DNA of 64,000 nucleotides from Thinopyrum elongatum (GCA_011799875.1 CM022302.1:183326942-183390941); one strand, 5' to 3'. Positions 1 to 11,587 are shown, numbered from the stretch's first letter. Numbers and translations are program-made. The notes: a model not told the origin generated them from the sequence alone.

Positions 1-209
1 ATCGCCCGCCGAACGCACTTTGAGAGAGACGAGGAGCGAGAAGCGATATGGGCTAGTGGATTACTAGAGCTAGGTGTCGCACGGAGGCCGAGAAATATGG
101 TGATAACATGCGGTGGGCATGTATGTTTGATGTAACTACACAAGGCTTGCCATGTTTCCTACTCCTCCGATCTAAATGTGTAGAAGATTTGGTTGATTCT
201 ATAGTATTA

Positions 210-305
210 CTAAAAAGTTTAGCAACTATAGCCTCCAATGCACTGCTGCTAACATGAGGTCCTGAGCACACTAAAAAGTTTAGCAACTAAAGCCTCCAAT
301 GCACC
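210..305. repeat. Short direct repeat, 2 copies about 61 bp apart
   Basis: A stretch of about 35 bp beginning CTAAAAAGTTTAGCAACT occurs at 210-245 and again at 271-305 with one internal difference. The rest of 1-471 shows no gene and no other structure I can name. Confidence 0.7.
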
Positions 306-471
306 GGTGCTTAAGTTGTTGTAGCTAAGCATCCTTCATTTAATGATTTAGCATTGGGAGGGGCCGATTGCAGATGCTCCATCGTGCGGTTCCTTGGTCC
401 TTCTCGGTCGTCGAAAATCGTTCTTCCTCCTTTTGCCGACACGTGGGACATCCAGCATCCAGGTCGTGTTA

Positions 472-755
472 GAGCAAGTATAACAGGGTGACATAAGCAG
501 GCTATAAGGGTTGCCACCTCAGATTTATGATGATGTGGAGAAGAGAGGAGAGGAAGATAAGAGGAGTGGGTTGTAAACTTGTAGCCAGCTGCAGCACAAG
601 CTCCAATGAACTTTGTGAGAGAAGAAAGTGGGGTCAAGCATTAACTACATAGTGTATAGGGTCAGCAACTATGATATGAATGGGCTTCTAGGTTGGTTAT
701 AAGTGAGGTGGCACAAAGATAGAGCTAGCAGCCGGCTATGTTATTATTCTTGCTC
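472..755. mobile_element. Tourist/Harbinger-like MITE
   Basis: The left end reads GAGCAAGTATAA after a TTA trinucleotide. The right end, reverse complemented, reads GAGCAAGAATAA, giving terminal inverted repeats of about 12 bp with one mismatch. The flanking trinucleotides are TTA (469-471) and TCA (756-758), consistent with a 3-bp target duplication that has one mutation. At 284 bp with no coding capacity it fits a non-autonomous PIF/Harbinger MITE, a class abundant in grass gene flanks. The superfamily assignment is inferred from the termini. Confidence 0.65.
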
Positions 756-794
756 TCATGCAAGAAAATGGCTGGTCTCATGTTTAAAACTTGC

Positions 795-880
795 TGTGCG
801 TAGATGTAGATGTAGATGTGGATGTAGTGTAGACATAGATGCAGATGTAGATGTACATGTAGAGAAGTAGAGATAAGTGA
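795..880. repeat. Degenerate GTAGAT microsatellite
   Basis: Imperfect tandem copies of a 6-bp unit (GTAGAT, GGATGT, ACATAG variants) run through this stretch. It gives a low-complexity open frame on the minus strand that I do not consider a gene. Confidence 0.7.
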
Positions 881-1010
881 GACTCACCAATGGTCACCAA
901 CGTAGGACGAGTATGTGCATGAATCACCCGCAAAAAAAGGAGTACGTGCACGAAGAGAAGAATTCCACGCACGGACACACGTACTCTTTGCCTCTTTCCC
1001 TAACACACAC

Positions 1011-1130
1011 ATGCGGGTACACGGTGGAGCTCATTTCTGGATGAAGAGGCAGCTCACGTGATAATTTGACGTGTATAATAGTTGTTCACTTAGTGGAGGG
1101 TCGGGAACCACGCGTGAACGAATCAAAGTT
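1011..1130 (+). repeat. Dispersed direct repeat, copy 1
   Basis: About 120 bp, from GGGTACAC through a conserved ACGTGATAATTTGAC core to GAATCAAAG, matches 1797-1918 in the same orientation with scattered substitutions. It is probably part of a small non-autonomous transposon or a local duplication. No coding potential. Confidence 0.7.
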
Positions 1131-1662
1131 CAACCATGACGCATTGGCATGTTTTTTTATTTTTTTCTTCAATGGCACGTGAATCGTGCACGTACTCAAT
1201 TACGGAGCACGGGATGGGATGGTAGCCATGGACATGGTCGACCCTCTTTGGAGACGACTACACTACTACTTTAATGTATGTTTAAAAAAACTACTACTTT
1301 GATGTGTCCTGTCAACTCGCAGAACGATGAGAAGCTTGCTTACTACACCCTCTACGTAGCCCACACTATTGTACTACAGTAGTACTAGCAGTTGGAGTAT
1401 GAGAGAACAGAAAGGATGGGGGCACCTAATATTTCCCGTCCGGACCAATCCAAAGCTAGCTTCTCACCTTCCTGGCCCACCAAAAACCCCTCCCCCCTCC
1501 CGCGCGCGCTTCCCTCCCGGCGCTAGCTAAGCCCGCCGCTCCACCTTGATGGCAAGTAAGGGTGATGCGACCTCTCACTGCGTCCGCCATTGAAGCGGCG
1601 CGCCGGCCAAGGGCGCCGCCCACTGCACGCCCGGCATTAGACTACTCACAGTGGAGAGTAAC

Positions 1663-1703
1663 TTTAGAGCCAGTCTAATAAGGCCTAGTCAGCAGGCTAT
1701 AAG
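1663..1703 (+). mobile_element. MITE-like terminal remnant
   Basis: This stretch (AGAGCCAGTCTAATAAGG, then AGCAGGCTATAAGG) resembles the first 40 bp of the MITE at 472, including the shared GCAGGCTATAAGG block. No matching opposite end is visible, so it is either a fragment or the left end of a diverged relative extending toward the repeat at 1797. Confidence 0.45.
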
Positions 1704-1796
1704 GCTTGTGATGTCAGTAAAATGTACTAGACAAGAGAGAGACAGAGAGAGACGAAGAGAAGAGGTGCACACATGCACTCGTCCCCTCCTGCACAT

Positions 1797-1918
1797 GCAC
1801 GGGTACACCCACGATGGAGCACATTTGCACACAAAGCGGCAGCTAACGTGATAATTTGACACATCTAGTTGTCCACTTAATGTAGGGTCGGCGACCACAT
1901 GTGAGTCATACAAAGTGC
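1797..1918 (+). repeat. Dispersed direct repeat, copy 2
   Basis: Second copy of the 1011-1130 block, sharing the ACGTGATAATTTGAC core and a following GTCCACTTA/GTTCACTTA segment. Together with the MITE-like start at 1663 it may form one degraded element. Confidence 0.7.
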
Positions 1919-2553
1919 GACCTGAACGCGGTGGCGCGGTTATTGATCGATTTTTATCTACATCTCTTCTCTTCTCTATCTACCTACTACTAGTACGTGG
2001 GTACATGCATAGCACGTGCAAAGTTCAATTTGTTAATAAAATCATGTGATGCCTTGGGACACATGGGAAGCAGTACTTGACACGCTCCAAGAGAAGGATA
2101 GAGATGGAGCAGCAAGCTAGGCCCCTTGTTGCTCCCCCTGTCTCCGCCACTGTAGCTTGCTGCGTCGGCTTGTCGAACACTGGAACACCACCTACATTTT
2201 TACTAATAGAGGAAAAAAGGTACTACAGATAATGGATAACGAACCGATCTCTTGGTTGAAAAGGGAAATAAAGTGGGGTTGGGGTGGGCCTGACCGGGCT
2301 CTTGGTCGAAAAAGGAAAGAAAGTGAGGGAGTGTTGGGTTGACAATGCAACTGAGAATGAGCATGTCTAGATTTCCTGTGGTCACATAGGAAAAGGTCAC
2401 TGACAAGAAGAAAAATGGCACGAATCCAGTCATTAATTAATACTTAACGGATGCCTTAATTACTCAGCCGTTTCCGATTCTTTTGGATAGTGGGGCTATT
2501 ATTGACTTGGACGTGGGGTTTACTCGCACGACCGACCTGACAGGCTCTACCCT
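1919..2553. other. Intergenic, nothing recognised
   Basis: No conserved coding frame, LTR or inverted-repeat end is visible here. The short frames on either strand are unsupported. The right boundary is set by the start of the duplicated segment at 2554. Confidence 0.5.
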
Positions 2554-2589
2554 AGCCGCTGCTGTATAACATATGGTTTTGCACCGTTC

Positions 2590-3790
2590 CAGATCATAGT
2601 GCCGCCACGCAAGTCTTCTCCATCCCTCCTTCCGGCGTGCACCGCGAGAAGGGACAGCAGTCCTCTGGAACCCCGTATTTCGTGATCCTATATGAGAGAG
2701 GGGCGATCAGGTTTTCGGGGAGCACACTCGCGCGACTGCTGCCAGCGACGACTTCCTCAGCGACAACCTTCTTCCCCGACCTCGGCAACCTCTTCATCAA
2801 CGACATGAGTGACAACATCAACCACAATGGTTCTGCTCCCGCTGCACAGTATGTGATCCTGTCCTCCTGGTTTAATCCGCATGACTACTTTGATCTTTGC
2901 AATTGTCGTCATGATCTATTTACTGTTTATTTGAATTAAATCTCATAGTAATTTGCTCATATATTCAACAATCCAATCCAAAAACCTGATTATAGGCAAT
3001 TTACTCTGAGTGGTTTTGCTGCGCTTTTGAAGACGCCTACCTTTAAGGGGGTGCAATATAAAAGGTGACGCACAAGAGCAGTTTACTGGTTTCAGATCAT
3101 GTACTGCTATGACGCCACTAAGGGCAGCCTAAGGGCGATCTTAATCCTGCACAGTAAGAGGCTTTTGAGAACAGGGATACCCTCTTCAAAGGCCCCTTCT
3201 GAGTGTTCTTGACAATTCCATTGTGGATTCATATATGTCGTTTGACAGCGGCAAAGACATGTGGGCTGCGCTTGAGGCCACGTTTGGGGCCTCAGACGCT
3301 GGCAGCGAGTTGTACGTCATCGAGCAATTATGTGACTACAAGATGACTGATGAGCGCTCTGTTGTTCAGTAGGCTCATGATATACAATCACTCACTAAGG
3401 AACTTGAGTACTTTAAGTGTGTGTTGCCGGACAAATTTGTTGCTGGGACCATCATTGCCAAGCTTCCACCTTCGTGGAATAATTTTGCTACTTCTCTGAA
3501 ACACAAGAGACAGGAGTTTTCCGTTTCGGATCTCATTAGCACTCTTGATTTTGAAGAGAAGGTGAGAGCAAAAGACACACATGCTTGAGTCCCTAAGGGA
3601 GCTTCTAGTGCCCACATGGTACACGAGAAGAACTTCCAGCCCAACAAGCCCAAAAACAACAAGAACAAATCTCAGGGGAAAGGAAAGTTTGATGCAGAGA
3701 ACAAGCCGTCACATTGTACCAACTTCAAGAAGAATTCTCATAAGAAGGGGACGGAACACAAACCTCAATTTTTGTAGAACCACACAAAAT
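2590..3790 (+). pseudogene. Copia gag fragment (C0), degraded
   Basis: A start at 2805 gives a short head ending ALA-ALA-GLN. After a GT...AG interval (2849-2995) the frame resumes as a copia Gag: LSGFAALLKTPTFKGVQYKR, a tryptophan-rich segment, then the UBN2-type region KELEYFKCVLPDKFVAG and LPPSWNNFATSLKH, and a Lys/Asn-rich tail. Stops (TGA near 3064, TAG near 3370, TGA near 3585) and frame slips disable it. No zinc knuckle, protease or polymerase follows, and no LTR is recognised, so it is a fragment. The stretch from about 2590 to the ATG is probably element leader. Confidence 0.75.
2849..2995 (+). other. Putative intron in the copia gag fragment
   Basis: The sequence runs GCTGCACA|GTATGT ... 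TTATAG|GCAATTT. Removing these 147 bp restores one frame across the junction (Ala-Ala-Gln-Gln-Phe). The donor half is preserved in the second duplicate copy near 16000, but that copy is truncated before the acceptor. Confidence 0.5.
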
Positions 3791-4600
3791 TATATGGCTA
3801 CATCTACCTGCTGTCAGCTAACCTCATGGTGCTCCAGGTATTCCTACATTCGTAACTAGGTATAATGACCAGCGAAAGATGAAATAAGCTTATTCATACG
3901 TTGACTTGCTGATTGCAGTGTGGAACAAGCCTGTCATGTGTGGAGGAGCAAACAAGCAGTGCAGCCGCAACGTCACCACAAGATAAAAGAGTCCCGAGTC
4001 AAATAAGGCCTGGCCAGCGAGTAGTGGAGGAGCAAACATGCAGCTAGGTGTGGAGTTGCCAACTTGCTCAAAGTGCTCGCAACATTGAGAAAAAACAAGC
4101 ATGCCCAAGAAATTAATGCGTGCGCAGGGAGGCCCTTTGCTCAGAGAAGCATCGACCATTTTTCTTTATTTCTACACCTTCTCATAGCTTTGTCTTGGTT
4201 ATAGTATGGTGAATCATTGAGATGCATAAACATGCTAAACTTTTGTGCCTGTGAATGTTAGTATGCATACCGTATCTTCTGAAGCTTAGTTTAATGTGAA
4301 TGTTAACACCTAATTTTGCCACGCTATGACCAGTGTGAGTGTCTGCATGCAGTACCACATCCTCTAATTTGGTGGATGGCAAGCGGGCCCGAGAAGGAGC
4401 CATAATTTTTTTAAGTTGAAAAAGCTTAACAATGAGGAGCGATAAGCTGGAGGGCGTCTCTTTTTTTTTTGAATGGGCAATAAGCTGGGAGAGCTGCAGA
4501 GTGTCTCTTGTGGGCTGCCTCTAGTGTTAAGACCGTCCAGGACGAGAAACACGACAGCAGCCGACCAGGCCGATAAAAAAGCCAATCCATCTTAAAGCCC
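3791..4600. other. Intergenic, nothing recognised
   Basis: Sequence between the copia gag fragment and the F-box 5' region. The open frames on both strands are short and lack recognisable motifs. I see no LTR termini, inverted repeats or tandem arrays, only short homopolymer runs (for example T at 4461-4470). Confidence 0.45.
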
Positions 4601-4716
4601 ATTAGTTTTTTTGCGAGGAAAAGCCCATATTTCTTGAATTGGGGCGCTCCCGAAAAAACCCTGCATCCCGCTGGACTCTCCCCCTTCCGTTGCCCCCCAA
4701 TTCCCCGCACTCCCCT

Positions 4717-4870
4717 TTTTCCTCACTCATACATAAAAAACCCCGCTCACCTTCTTCCCCACTCGTACAGAAAAGGCCTATTCCCCTTCTTCCTCGCTCG
4801 TACAAAAAATGCATGTTCCCCTTCTTCCTCGCTCCTACAGAAAACCACAGCCCTCCTTCTTCCCCACTCG
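4717..4870 (+). repeat. Pyrimidine-rich tandem repeat upstream of the F-box start
   Basis: About four imperfect 33-36 bp units, each with CCTTCTTCC, then (C/G)CTCG or CACTCG, then TACA(G/A)AAAA, lie 70-220 bp upstream of the F-box ATG. They probably form part of its 5' UTR or promoter. The units run open in more than one frame but look like repeat rather than protein. Confidence 0.65.
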
Positions 4871-4940
4871 CACTGCCACTAGGCTCGTCTCTGGCTGCTC
4901 TACTCAAACCCGTGAGCTCGACGTGAAGCCCGCAAGGAAA

Positions 4941-5157
4941 ATGGAGTCACCTGGCCCCATCGCCAAGAAGATGAGGCTCCCGCCAGCGGCGATGCCGGTT
5001 GTAGATCCCGCACCAGGCAGCGCGGGGAGAAGCGGCGAGCCCCCACCCCTCGGATCTGAGGAACCCATAGAATCTCGGGTGGACCGCATTAGCGATCTCC
5101 CGGGCGCCATCCTTGGGGAGATCATCTTGCTTCCCCCCACCAAGGATTGCTACCGCA
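4941..5157 (+). pseudogene. F-box/LRR/FBD gene, 5' part of exon 1 (split by retrotransposon)
   Basis: A start at 4941 gives a Pro-rich N-terminus, then the F-box motif DRISDLPGAILGEIILLPPT-KDCYR at about residues 48-72. F-box proteins use this segment to bind SKP1 in SCF ubiquitin ligases. An in-frame ATG at 4809 lies inside the upstream repeat and is less likely to be the start. The frame stops abruptly at 5157, where an LTR begins. The codon split by the insertion is completed at 22266, where the same frame resumes with a Trp-containing strand typical of F-box exits. The insertion alone disables the gene, and further lesions lie downstream. Its native substrate cannot be told. Confidence 0.85.
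5153..5157. repeat. Target site duplication CCGCA, left
   Basis: CCGCA immediately precedes the LTR start TGATACG. It recurs after the LTR end TCATCA at 15372-15376 and at 22261-22265. Three identical copies are expected if one insertion was later duplicated. Confidence 0.9.
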
Positions 5158-6681
5158 TGATACGTCCATTTTGCATCATGCTTTTATATTGATATTTAAT
5201 GCATTATGGGCTGTTATTACACATTACGGTACAATACTTATGCTTTTTCTCTCTTATTTTACAAGGTTTACACAAAGAGGGAGAATGGCGGCAGCTAGAA
5301 TTCTGGACCGGAAAGGAGCAAATCTGAGAGACCTATTCTGCACAACTCCAAAAGTCCTGAAAATTTATGGAGAATTATTTTGGAATATATAAAAAATATT
5401 GGGCGAAGAAATACCAGAGGGGGACCCACCAGGTGGCCACAAGCCTGGGAGGCGCGCCCTACCCTCCTAGGCGCGGCCCTAGGACTTGTGGGCCCCCTGG
5501 CAGGTCTCCGGTGCCCATCTTCTGCTATATGGTGGCTTTTGACCTGGAAAAAATCATAAGGAAGCTTTTGGGATGAAGCGCCGCCGTCTCGAGGCGGAAC
5601 CTGGGTAGAAGCAATCTAGGGCTCCAGCGGAGCTGTTCTACCGGGGAAACTTCCCTCCTGGAGGGAGAAATCGAAGCCATCGTCATCACCAACGATCCTC
5701 TTATCGAGAGGGAGTCAATCTCCATCAACATCTTAAGGAGCACCATCTCCTCTCCAAACCCTAGTTCATCTCTTGTATTCAATCTTTTTCTCAAAACCTC
5801 AGATTGGTACCTGTGGGTTGCTAGTAGTGTTGATTACTCCTTGTAGTTGACGCTAGTTGGTTTCTTCGATGGAAGATCACATGTTCAGATCCTTAATGAT
5901 ATTTATTACCCCTCTGATTATGAACAAGAATATGCTTTGTGAGTAGTTACGTTTGTTCCTGAGGACATGGGACAAGTCTTGTTATAAGTAATCATGTAAA
6001 TTTGGTATTTGTTCGATATTTTGATGAGATGTATGTTGTCTTTCCTCTAGTTGTGTTATGTGAACGTCGACTACATGAAACTTCACCATGATTTTTGCCT
6101 AGGGGAAGGCATTGGGAAGTAATAAGTAGATGATGGGTTGCTAGAGTGACAGAAGCTTAAACCCTAGTTTATGCGTTGCTTCGTAAGGGGCTGATTTGGA
6201 TCCACATGTTTCATGCTATGGTTAGATTTATCTTAATTCTTCTTTCGTAGTTGCGGATGCTTGCGAGAGGGGTTAATCATAAGTGGGAGGCTTGTCCAAG
6301 TAAGGACAACACCCAAGCACCGGTCCACCCACATATCAAATTGTCAATGTAATGAACGCGAATCATATGAGCATGATGAAAACTAACTTGACAACAATTC
6401 CCATGTGTCCTCCGGAGCGCTTTGCTTTATATAAGAGTTCGTCCAGGCTTGTCCTTTGCTACAAAAAGGATTGGGCCACCTAGCTGCACCTTTGTTACAC
6501 TTGTTACTTGTTACCCGTTATGAATTATCTTATCACAAAACTATCTGTTACAGATAATTTCAGTGCTTGCAGAAAATACCTTGCTGAAAACCGTTTGTCA
6601 TTTTGTTCTGCTCCTCGTTGGGTTTGACACTCTTACTTATCGAAAGGACTACGATAGATCCCCTATACTTGTGGGTCATCA
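5158..6681 (+). repeat. 5' LTR (LTR1)
   Basis: Starts TGATACGTCCATTTTGCATC and ends CTTGTGGGTCATCA. It is collinear with LTR2 (13850-15371) and LTR3 (20734-22260). At many sites LTR2 and LTR3 share a base that LTR1 lacks, for example GGATTGGCCCACC against GGATTGGGCCACC, and TATCAAAGTAACGAACG against TGTCAATGTAATGAACG. So LTR1 is the odd one out. Confidence 0.92.
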
Positions 6682-6692
6682 AGACTCTTTTC

Positions 6693-6710
6693 TGGCGCCA
6701 TTTTCGGGGA
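6693..6710 (+). promoter_or_regulatory. Primer binding site, tRNA-Asp type (diverged)
   Basis: TGGCGCCATTTTCGGGGA starts 11 bp after the LTR end. It resembles the tRNA-Asp complementary PBS that G1 carries in intact form at 46240-46257, with a few substitutions in the middle. Reverse transcription of the minus strand would start here. Confidence 0.75.
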
Positions 6711-6787
6711 GTGAAGCGCCTTTGGTAAGTGGAATTTGGTAAGGAAATATTTATATGACGTGCTAAAATTTACTGTCACTTGTTACT

Positions 6788-7597
6788 ATGGAACATCATA
6801 CTTTGAGGGGTTTGTTCAGGGTATCTTCACCCCGACCGAAAGAGAAAAGAGTTGCCCCTCAACCTACTGCACCTACTGAAAATATTTATTATGAAATTCC
6901 TTCGGGTATGATGGAGAAACTGCTAGCTAATCCTTATGAAGGAGATGGAACACTACATCCTGATATGCATCTAATCTATGTGGATGAAGTTTGTGGATTA
7001 TTTAAGCTTGCAAGTTTGCCCGAGGATGAAGTCAAGAAGAAGGTCTTCCCTTCATCTTTGAAGGATAAGGCATTGACATGGTATAGGCTATACGATGATA
7101 TTGGGACTTGGAATTACAACCGATTGAAATTGGAATTTCATCAGAAGTTTTATCCGATGCATCTGGTTCATCGTGATCAGAATTATATATATAATTTTTG
7201 GCCTCGTGAAGGAGAAAGTATCGCTCAAGCTTGGGGGAGGCTTAAGTCAATGTTATATTCATGCCCCAATCATGAGCTCTCAAGAGAAATTATTATTCAG
7301 AATTTTTATGCTCGGCTTTCTCGTAATGATCAATCCATGCTCGATACTTCTTGTACTGGTTCTTTTATGAAGAAAACTATTGAATTCAAATGGGATCTCT
7401 TGGAAAGAATTAAATGCAACTCTGAAGATTGGGAACTCGACGAAGGTAAGGAGTCAGGTATAAACCTTAAGTTTGATTGTGTTAAATCTTTTATGGATAC
7501 TGATGCTTTTCGTGAATTTAGCACTAAATATAGACTTGACTCTGAGATAGTAGCGTCTTTTTGTGAATCATTTGCTACTCATGTTGATCTCCCCTAG
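6788..7597 (+). CDS. gag: Gag region of gypsy copy 1
   Basis: An open frame of 269 codons starting 78 bp after the PBS. It has the Retrotrans_gag signature: KVFPSSLKDKALTWYRLYDD, then LKLEFHQKFYP and RLKSMLYSCPNHEL, the helical capsid-like core of Ty3/gypsy Gag. A TAG at 7595-7597 ends it, but the same frame continues open for about 240 bp with sequence that fits the gag-pol linker. The stop is therefore probably a mutation in a single gag-pol frame. Gag would form the cytoplasmic virus-like particle. Copy 2 lacks this region because of its deletion. Confidence 0.8.
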   Translation: MEHHTLRGLFRVSSPRPKEKRVAPQPTAPTENIYYEIPSGMMEKLLANPYEGDGTLHPDMHLIYVDEVCGLFKLASLPEDEVKKKVFPSSLKDKALTWYRLYDDIGTWNYNRLKLEFHQKFYPMHLVHRDQNYIYNFWPREGESIAQAWGRLKSMLYSCPNHELSREIIIQNFYARLSRNDQSMLDTSCTGSFMKKTIEFKWDLLERIKCNSEDWELDEGKESGINLKFDCVKSFMDTDAFREFSTKYRLDSEIVASFCESFATHVDLP

Positions 7598-10500
7598 GAG
7601 AAGTGGTTTAAATATCATCCTCCCATTGAAGTAAAAATAGTAGAACCTATTAAAGCTGAAGAGGAAACTATTACTAATAATGTTGATCCTGTTATTCCTA
7701 CTATTTATATTGAGAAACCACCTTTCCCTGTTAGGATAAAGGAACATGCTAAAGTTTCAGCTGTGGTTCGTAAGAGTTATACTAGAACACCTACACCCCC
7801 TGAACCTAGTATTGCTATGGAAAGATCTCTTGGTCGATAATATTGATGGGCATGTTATTTATTTCTGTGATGAAGCTGCTAGAATTGCTAGACCTGATAA
7901 TAAATATAAACATAGACCTGTTGTTGGCATGCCTGATGTTTCTGTTAAAATAGGAGATCATTGTTATCATGGATTATGTGATTTGGGTGCTAGTGTGAGT
8001 GCAATTCCTTCTACTCTATATCAAGAAATTATGAATGATATTGCACCTGCTAAAATAGAAGATATCGATGTCACTATTAAGCTTGCCAATAGAGATACTA
8101 TATCACCAATTGGGATTGTTAGAGATGTTGAAGTCTTGTGTGGGAAAATAAAATACCCTACTGATTTTCTAGTTCTTGGTTCCCCACAAGATGATTTTTG
8201 TCCCATTGTATTTGGTCGACCTTTCTTGAACACTATTAATGCTAAAATAGACTGTGAGAAAGAAACTGTTAGTGTGAGTTTTGGGGATGTGTCTCATGAG
8301 TTTAATTTCTCCAAATTTCGTAGACAACCCCATGATAAAGAATTGCCTAGTAAAGATGAAATTATTGGTCTTGCTTCTATTATCGTGCCTCCTACTGATC
8401 CTTTAGAACAATATTTGCTAGACCATGAAAATGATATGTTCATGAATGAAAGAAAGGAATTGGATCAGATTTTCTTTAAACAAATGCCTGTTTTGAAACA
8501 CAATTTGCCTGTTGAGAGTCTTGGTGTTCCTCTACCACCCAAGAGTGATCCTGTATTTGATCTTAAACAAGTACCTGATACTTTGAAATATGCTTATCTT
8601 GATGAAAAGAAGATATATCCTGTTATTATTAGTGCTAACCTTTCAGAGCATGAAGAAAAGAAATTATTGAAAACTCTGAAGGAGCACCATGCAGCTATTG
8701 GATATACTCTGGATGATCCTAAGGGCATTAGTCCCACTCTATGTCAGCACAAAATTAATATAGAACCTGATGCTAAACCTGTTGTTGATCATCAGGGACG
8801 GTTGAATCCTAAGATGAAAGAAGTGCTAAGAAATGAAATACTAAAGCTTCTAGAAGCAGGCATAATTTATCCTATTGCTGATAGTAGATGGGTAAGTCAT
8901 GTTCATTGTGTCCCTAAGAAGGGATGTATTACCGTTGTTCCTAATGATAAAAATGAATTGATTCCGCAAAGAATTGTCACAGGTTATAGAATGGTAATTG
9001 ATTTTAGAAAATTAAACAAAGCTACTAGGAAAGATCATTATCCTCTACCTTTTATTGACCAAATGCTAGAAAGACTATCAAAACATACACACTTCTGCTT
9101 TCTAGATGGTTATTCTGTTTTTTCCCAAATACCTGTGTCACAGGAGGATCAAGAAAAACTACTTTTACCTGCCCTTTCGGTACAATTGCTTATAGACGTA
9201 TGCCTTTTGGTTTATGTAATGCACCTGCTACCTTTCAAAGATGCATGACTGCTATATTCTCTGACTTTTTGTGAAAAGATTGTTGAGGTTTTCATGGATG
9301 ATTTTTCCGTTTACGGAACTTCTTTTGAGGATTGCTTAAGCAACATTGATCAAGTTTTGCAGAGATGTGAAGAAACTAATCTTGTCTTGAATTGGGAGAA
9401 GTGCCACTTTATGGTTAATGAAGGTATTGTCTTGGGGCATAAAATTTCTGAAAGAGGTATTGAAGTTGATAAAGCTAAAGTTGATGCTATTGAAAAGATG
9501 TCGTGTCCTAAAGATATCAAAGGTATAAGAAGTTTCCTTGGTCATGCTGGTTTCTATAGGCGGTTTATTAAAGACTTCTCTAAAATTTCTAGGCCTCTTA
9601 CTAATCTCTTGCAAAAGGATGTTCCATTTGTTTTTTATGATGATTGTGTAGAAGCATTTGAAATACTTAAGAAAGCCCTGATTTCTGCACCTATTGTTCA
9701 ACCACCTGATTGGAACCTACCCTTTGAAATTATGTGTGATGCTAGTGATTATGTTGTTGGTGCTGTTCTAGGACAAAGAGTTGATAAGAAATTAAATGTT
9801 ATCCATTATGCTAGTAAAACTCTAGACAGTGCTCAAAGAAATTATGCTACTACTGAGAAAGAATTTTTCGCAGTTGTATTTGCTTGTGATAAGTTCAGAT
9901 CTTATATTGTTGATTCCAAAGTAACTATTCACATCGATCATGCTGCTATTAAATATCTTATGGAAAAGAAAGATGCTAAACCTAGACTTATTAGATGGGT
10001 TCTCTTGCTGCAAGAATTTGATTTGCATATTATTGATAGAAAGGGAGCTGAGAACCCCATAGCAGACAACTTCTCTAGGTTAGAGAATGTTCTTGATGAC
10101 CCACTACCTATTGATGATAGCTTCCCTGATGAACAATTAGCTGTCATAAATGCTTCTCGTAGCACCCCATGGTATGCAGACTATGCTAATTATATTGTTG
10201 CTAAATTTATACCACCTAGTTTCACATACCAACAAAAGAAAAAGTTTTTCTATGATTTAAGACATTACTTCTGGGATGACCCACACCTTTATAAAGAAGG
10301 AGTAGATGGTGTTATTAGACATTGTGTACCTGAGCATGAACAGAAACAGATCCTACGCAAGTGTCACTCCGAGGCCTACGAAGGACACCATGCTGGAGAT
10401 AGAACTGCACACAAGGTATTACAATCTGGTTTTATTGGCCTACTCTTTTTAAGGATGCTCGTAAGTTTGTCTTGTCTTGTGATGAATGTCAAAGAATTGG

Positions 10501-11587
10501 TAATATTAGTAGACGTCAGGAAATGCTTATGAATTATTCACTTGTTATTGAACCATTTGATGTTTGGGGATTTGATTATATGGGACCTTTTCCTTCCTCT
10601 AATGGGTACACACATATTTTGGTTGTTGTTGATTATGTTACTAAGTGGGTAGAAGCTATTCCAACTAGTAGTGCTGATCATAACACCTCCATTAAAATGC
10701 TTAAAGAAGTTATTTTCCCGAGGTTTGGAGTCCCTAGATATTTAATGAGTGATGGTGTCTTACACTTTATTCATGGTGCTTTCCATAAATTGCTTGCTAA
10801 GTATGAAGTTAATCATAGAATTGCATCTCCATATCACCCTCAGTCTAGTGGTCAAGTAGAATTGAGTAACAGAGAAATAAAGTTGGTCTTTCAAAAGACT
10901 ATTAATAGATCCAGAAAGAATTGGTCTAAGAAACTTGATGATGCATTATGGGCTTATAGAACTGCTTATAAAAACCCTATGGGTATGTCTCCATATAAAA
11001 TGGTTTATGGAAAAGCATGTCACTTACCTCTTGAATTAGAACATAAAGCTTATTGGGCAATTAAAGAGCTCAACTATGATTCCAAACTTGCCGGTGAGAA
11101 GAGGTTATTTGACATTAGCTCACTTGATGAATGGAGAACCCAAGCCTATGAAAATGCCAAATTGTTTAAAGACAAAGTTAAAAGATGGCATGATAAAAGG
11201 ATAAAAAAGCGTGAATTTAATGTAGGTGACCATGTCTTTCTATACAATTCTCGTTTAAGATTGTTTGCAGGAAAGCTTCTCTCTAAATGTCAAGGGCCTT
11301 GCATTATCGAGGAAGTTTATCGTTCCGGTGCCATCAAAATCAACAACGCCGAAGGAAATAACCCGAAGGTGGTGAACGGGCAAAGAATCAAACATTATAT
11401 CTCAGGTACTCCCATAAATGTTGAAACCAAAATCATTAATACCATAACACTTCAGGAGTACATCAGGGATATCTACCAGAATGCTCCAGACTCTGAAAAG
11501 GAATATGTATGTGATACAGTAAGTAAACCGACTCCAAAACTTTTCCAAAAGCAATTTTACTCCATTTTGGAATATTTAAAAAATTAG
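7598..11587 (+). pseudogene. pol: Pol (PR-RT-RNase H-integrase) of gypsy copy 1, frameshifted
   Basis: Domains in order: aspartic protease with DLGAS at 7980; reverse transcriptase from about 8740, with VIDFRKLNKATRKDHYPLPF and the catalytic MDDF at 9294; RNase H starting near [10 protein letters not shown] (about 9730); an integrase zinc finger (CDECQRIG at about 10480); and the integrase core ([21 protein letters not shown]). Frame breaks lie near 7833, about 9160, about 9265 and about 10430. The one at about 9265 (TTTTTGTGAAAAG) and the one at about 10430 (TCTGGTTTTATTGG) are also present in copy 2. The last open frame ends at 11587. The second integrase Asp region (MSDGVLHF) differs from copy 2 (ITDGGSHF). 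Confidence 0.88.

Noticed and set aside
9336..9701. A 121-codon minus frame within pol, and similar frames at 16227-16547
   Set aside because: They are antisense shadows of the conserved RT region and occur in both copies only because the pol sequence is conserved.
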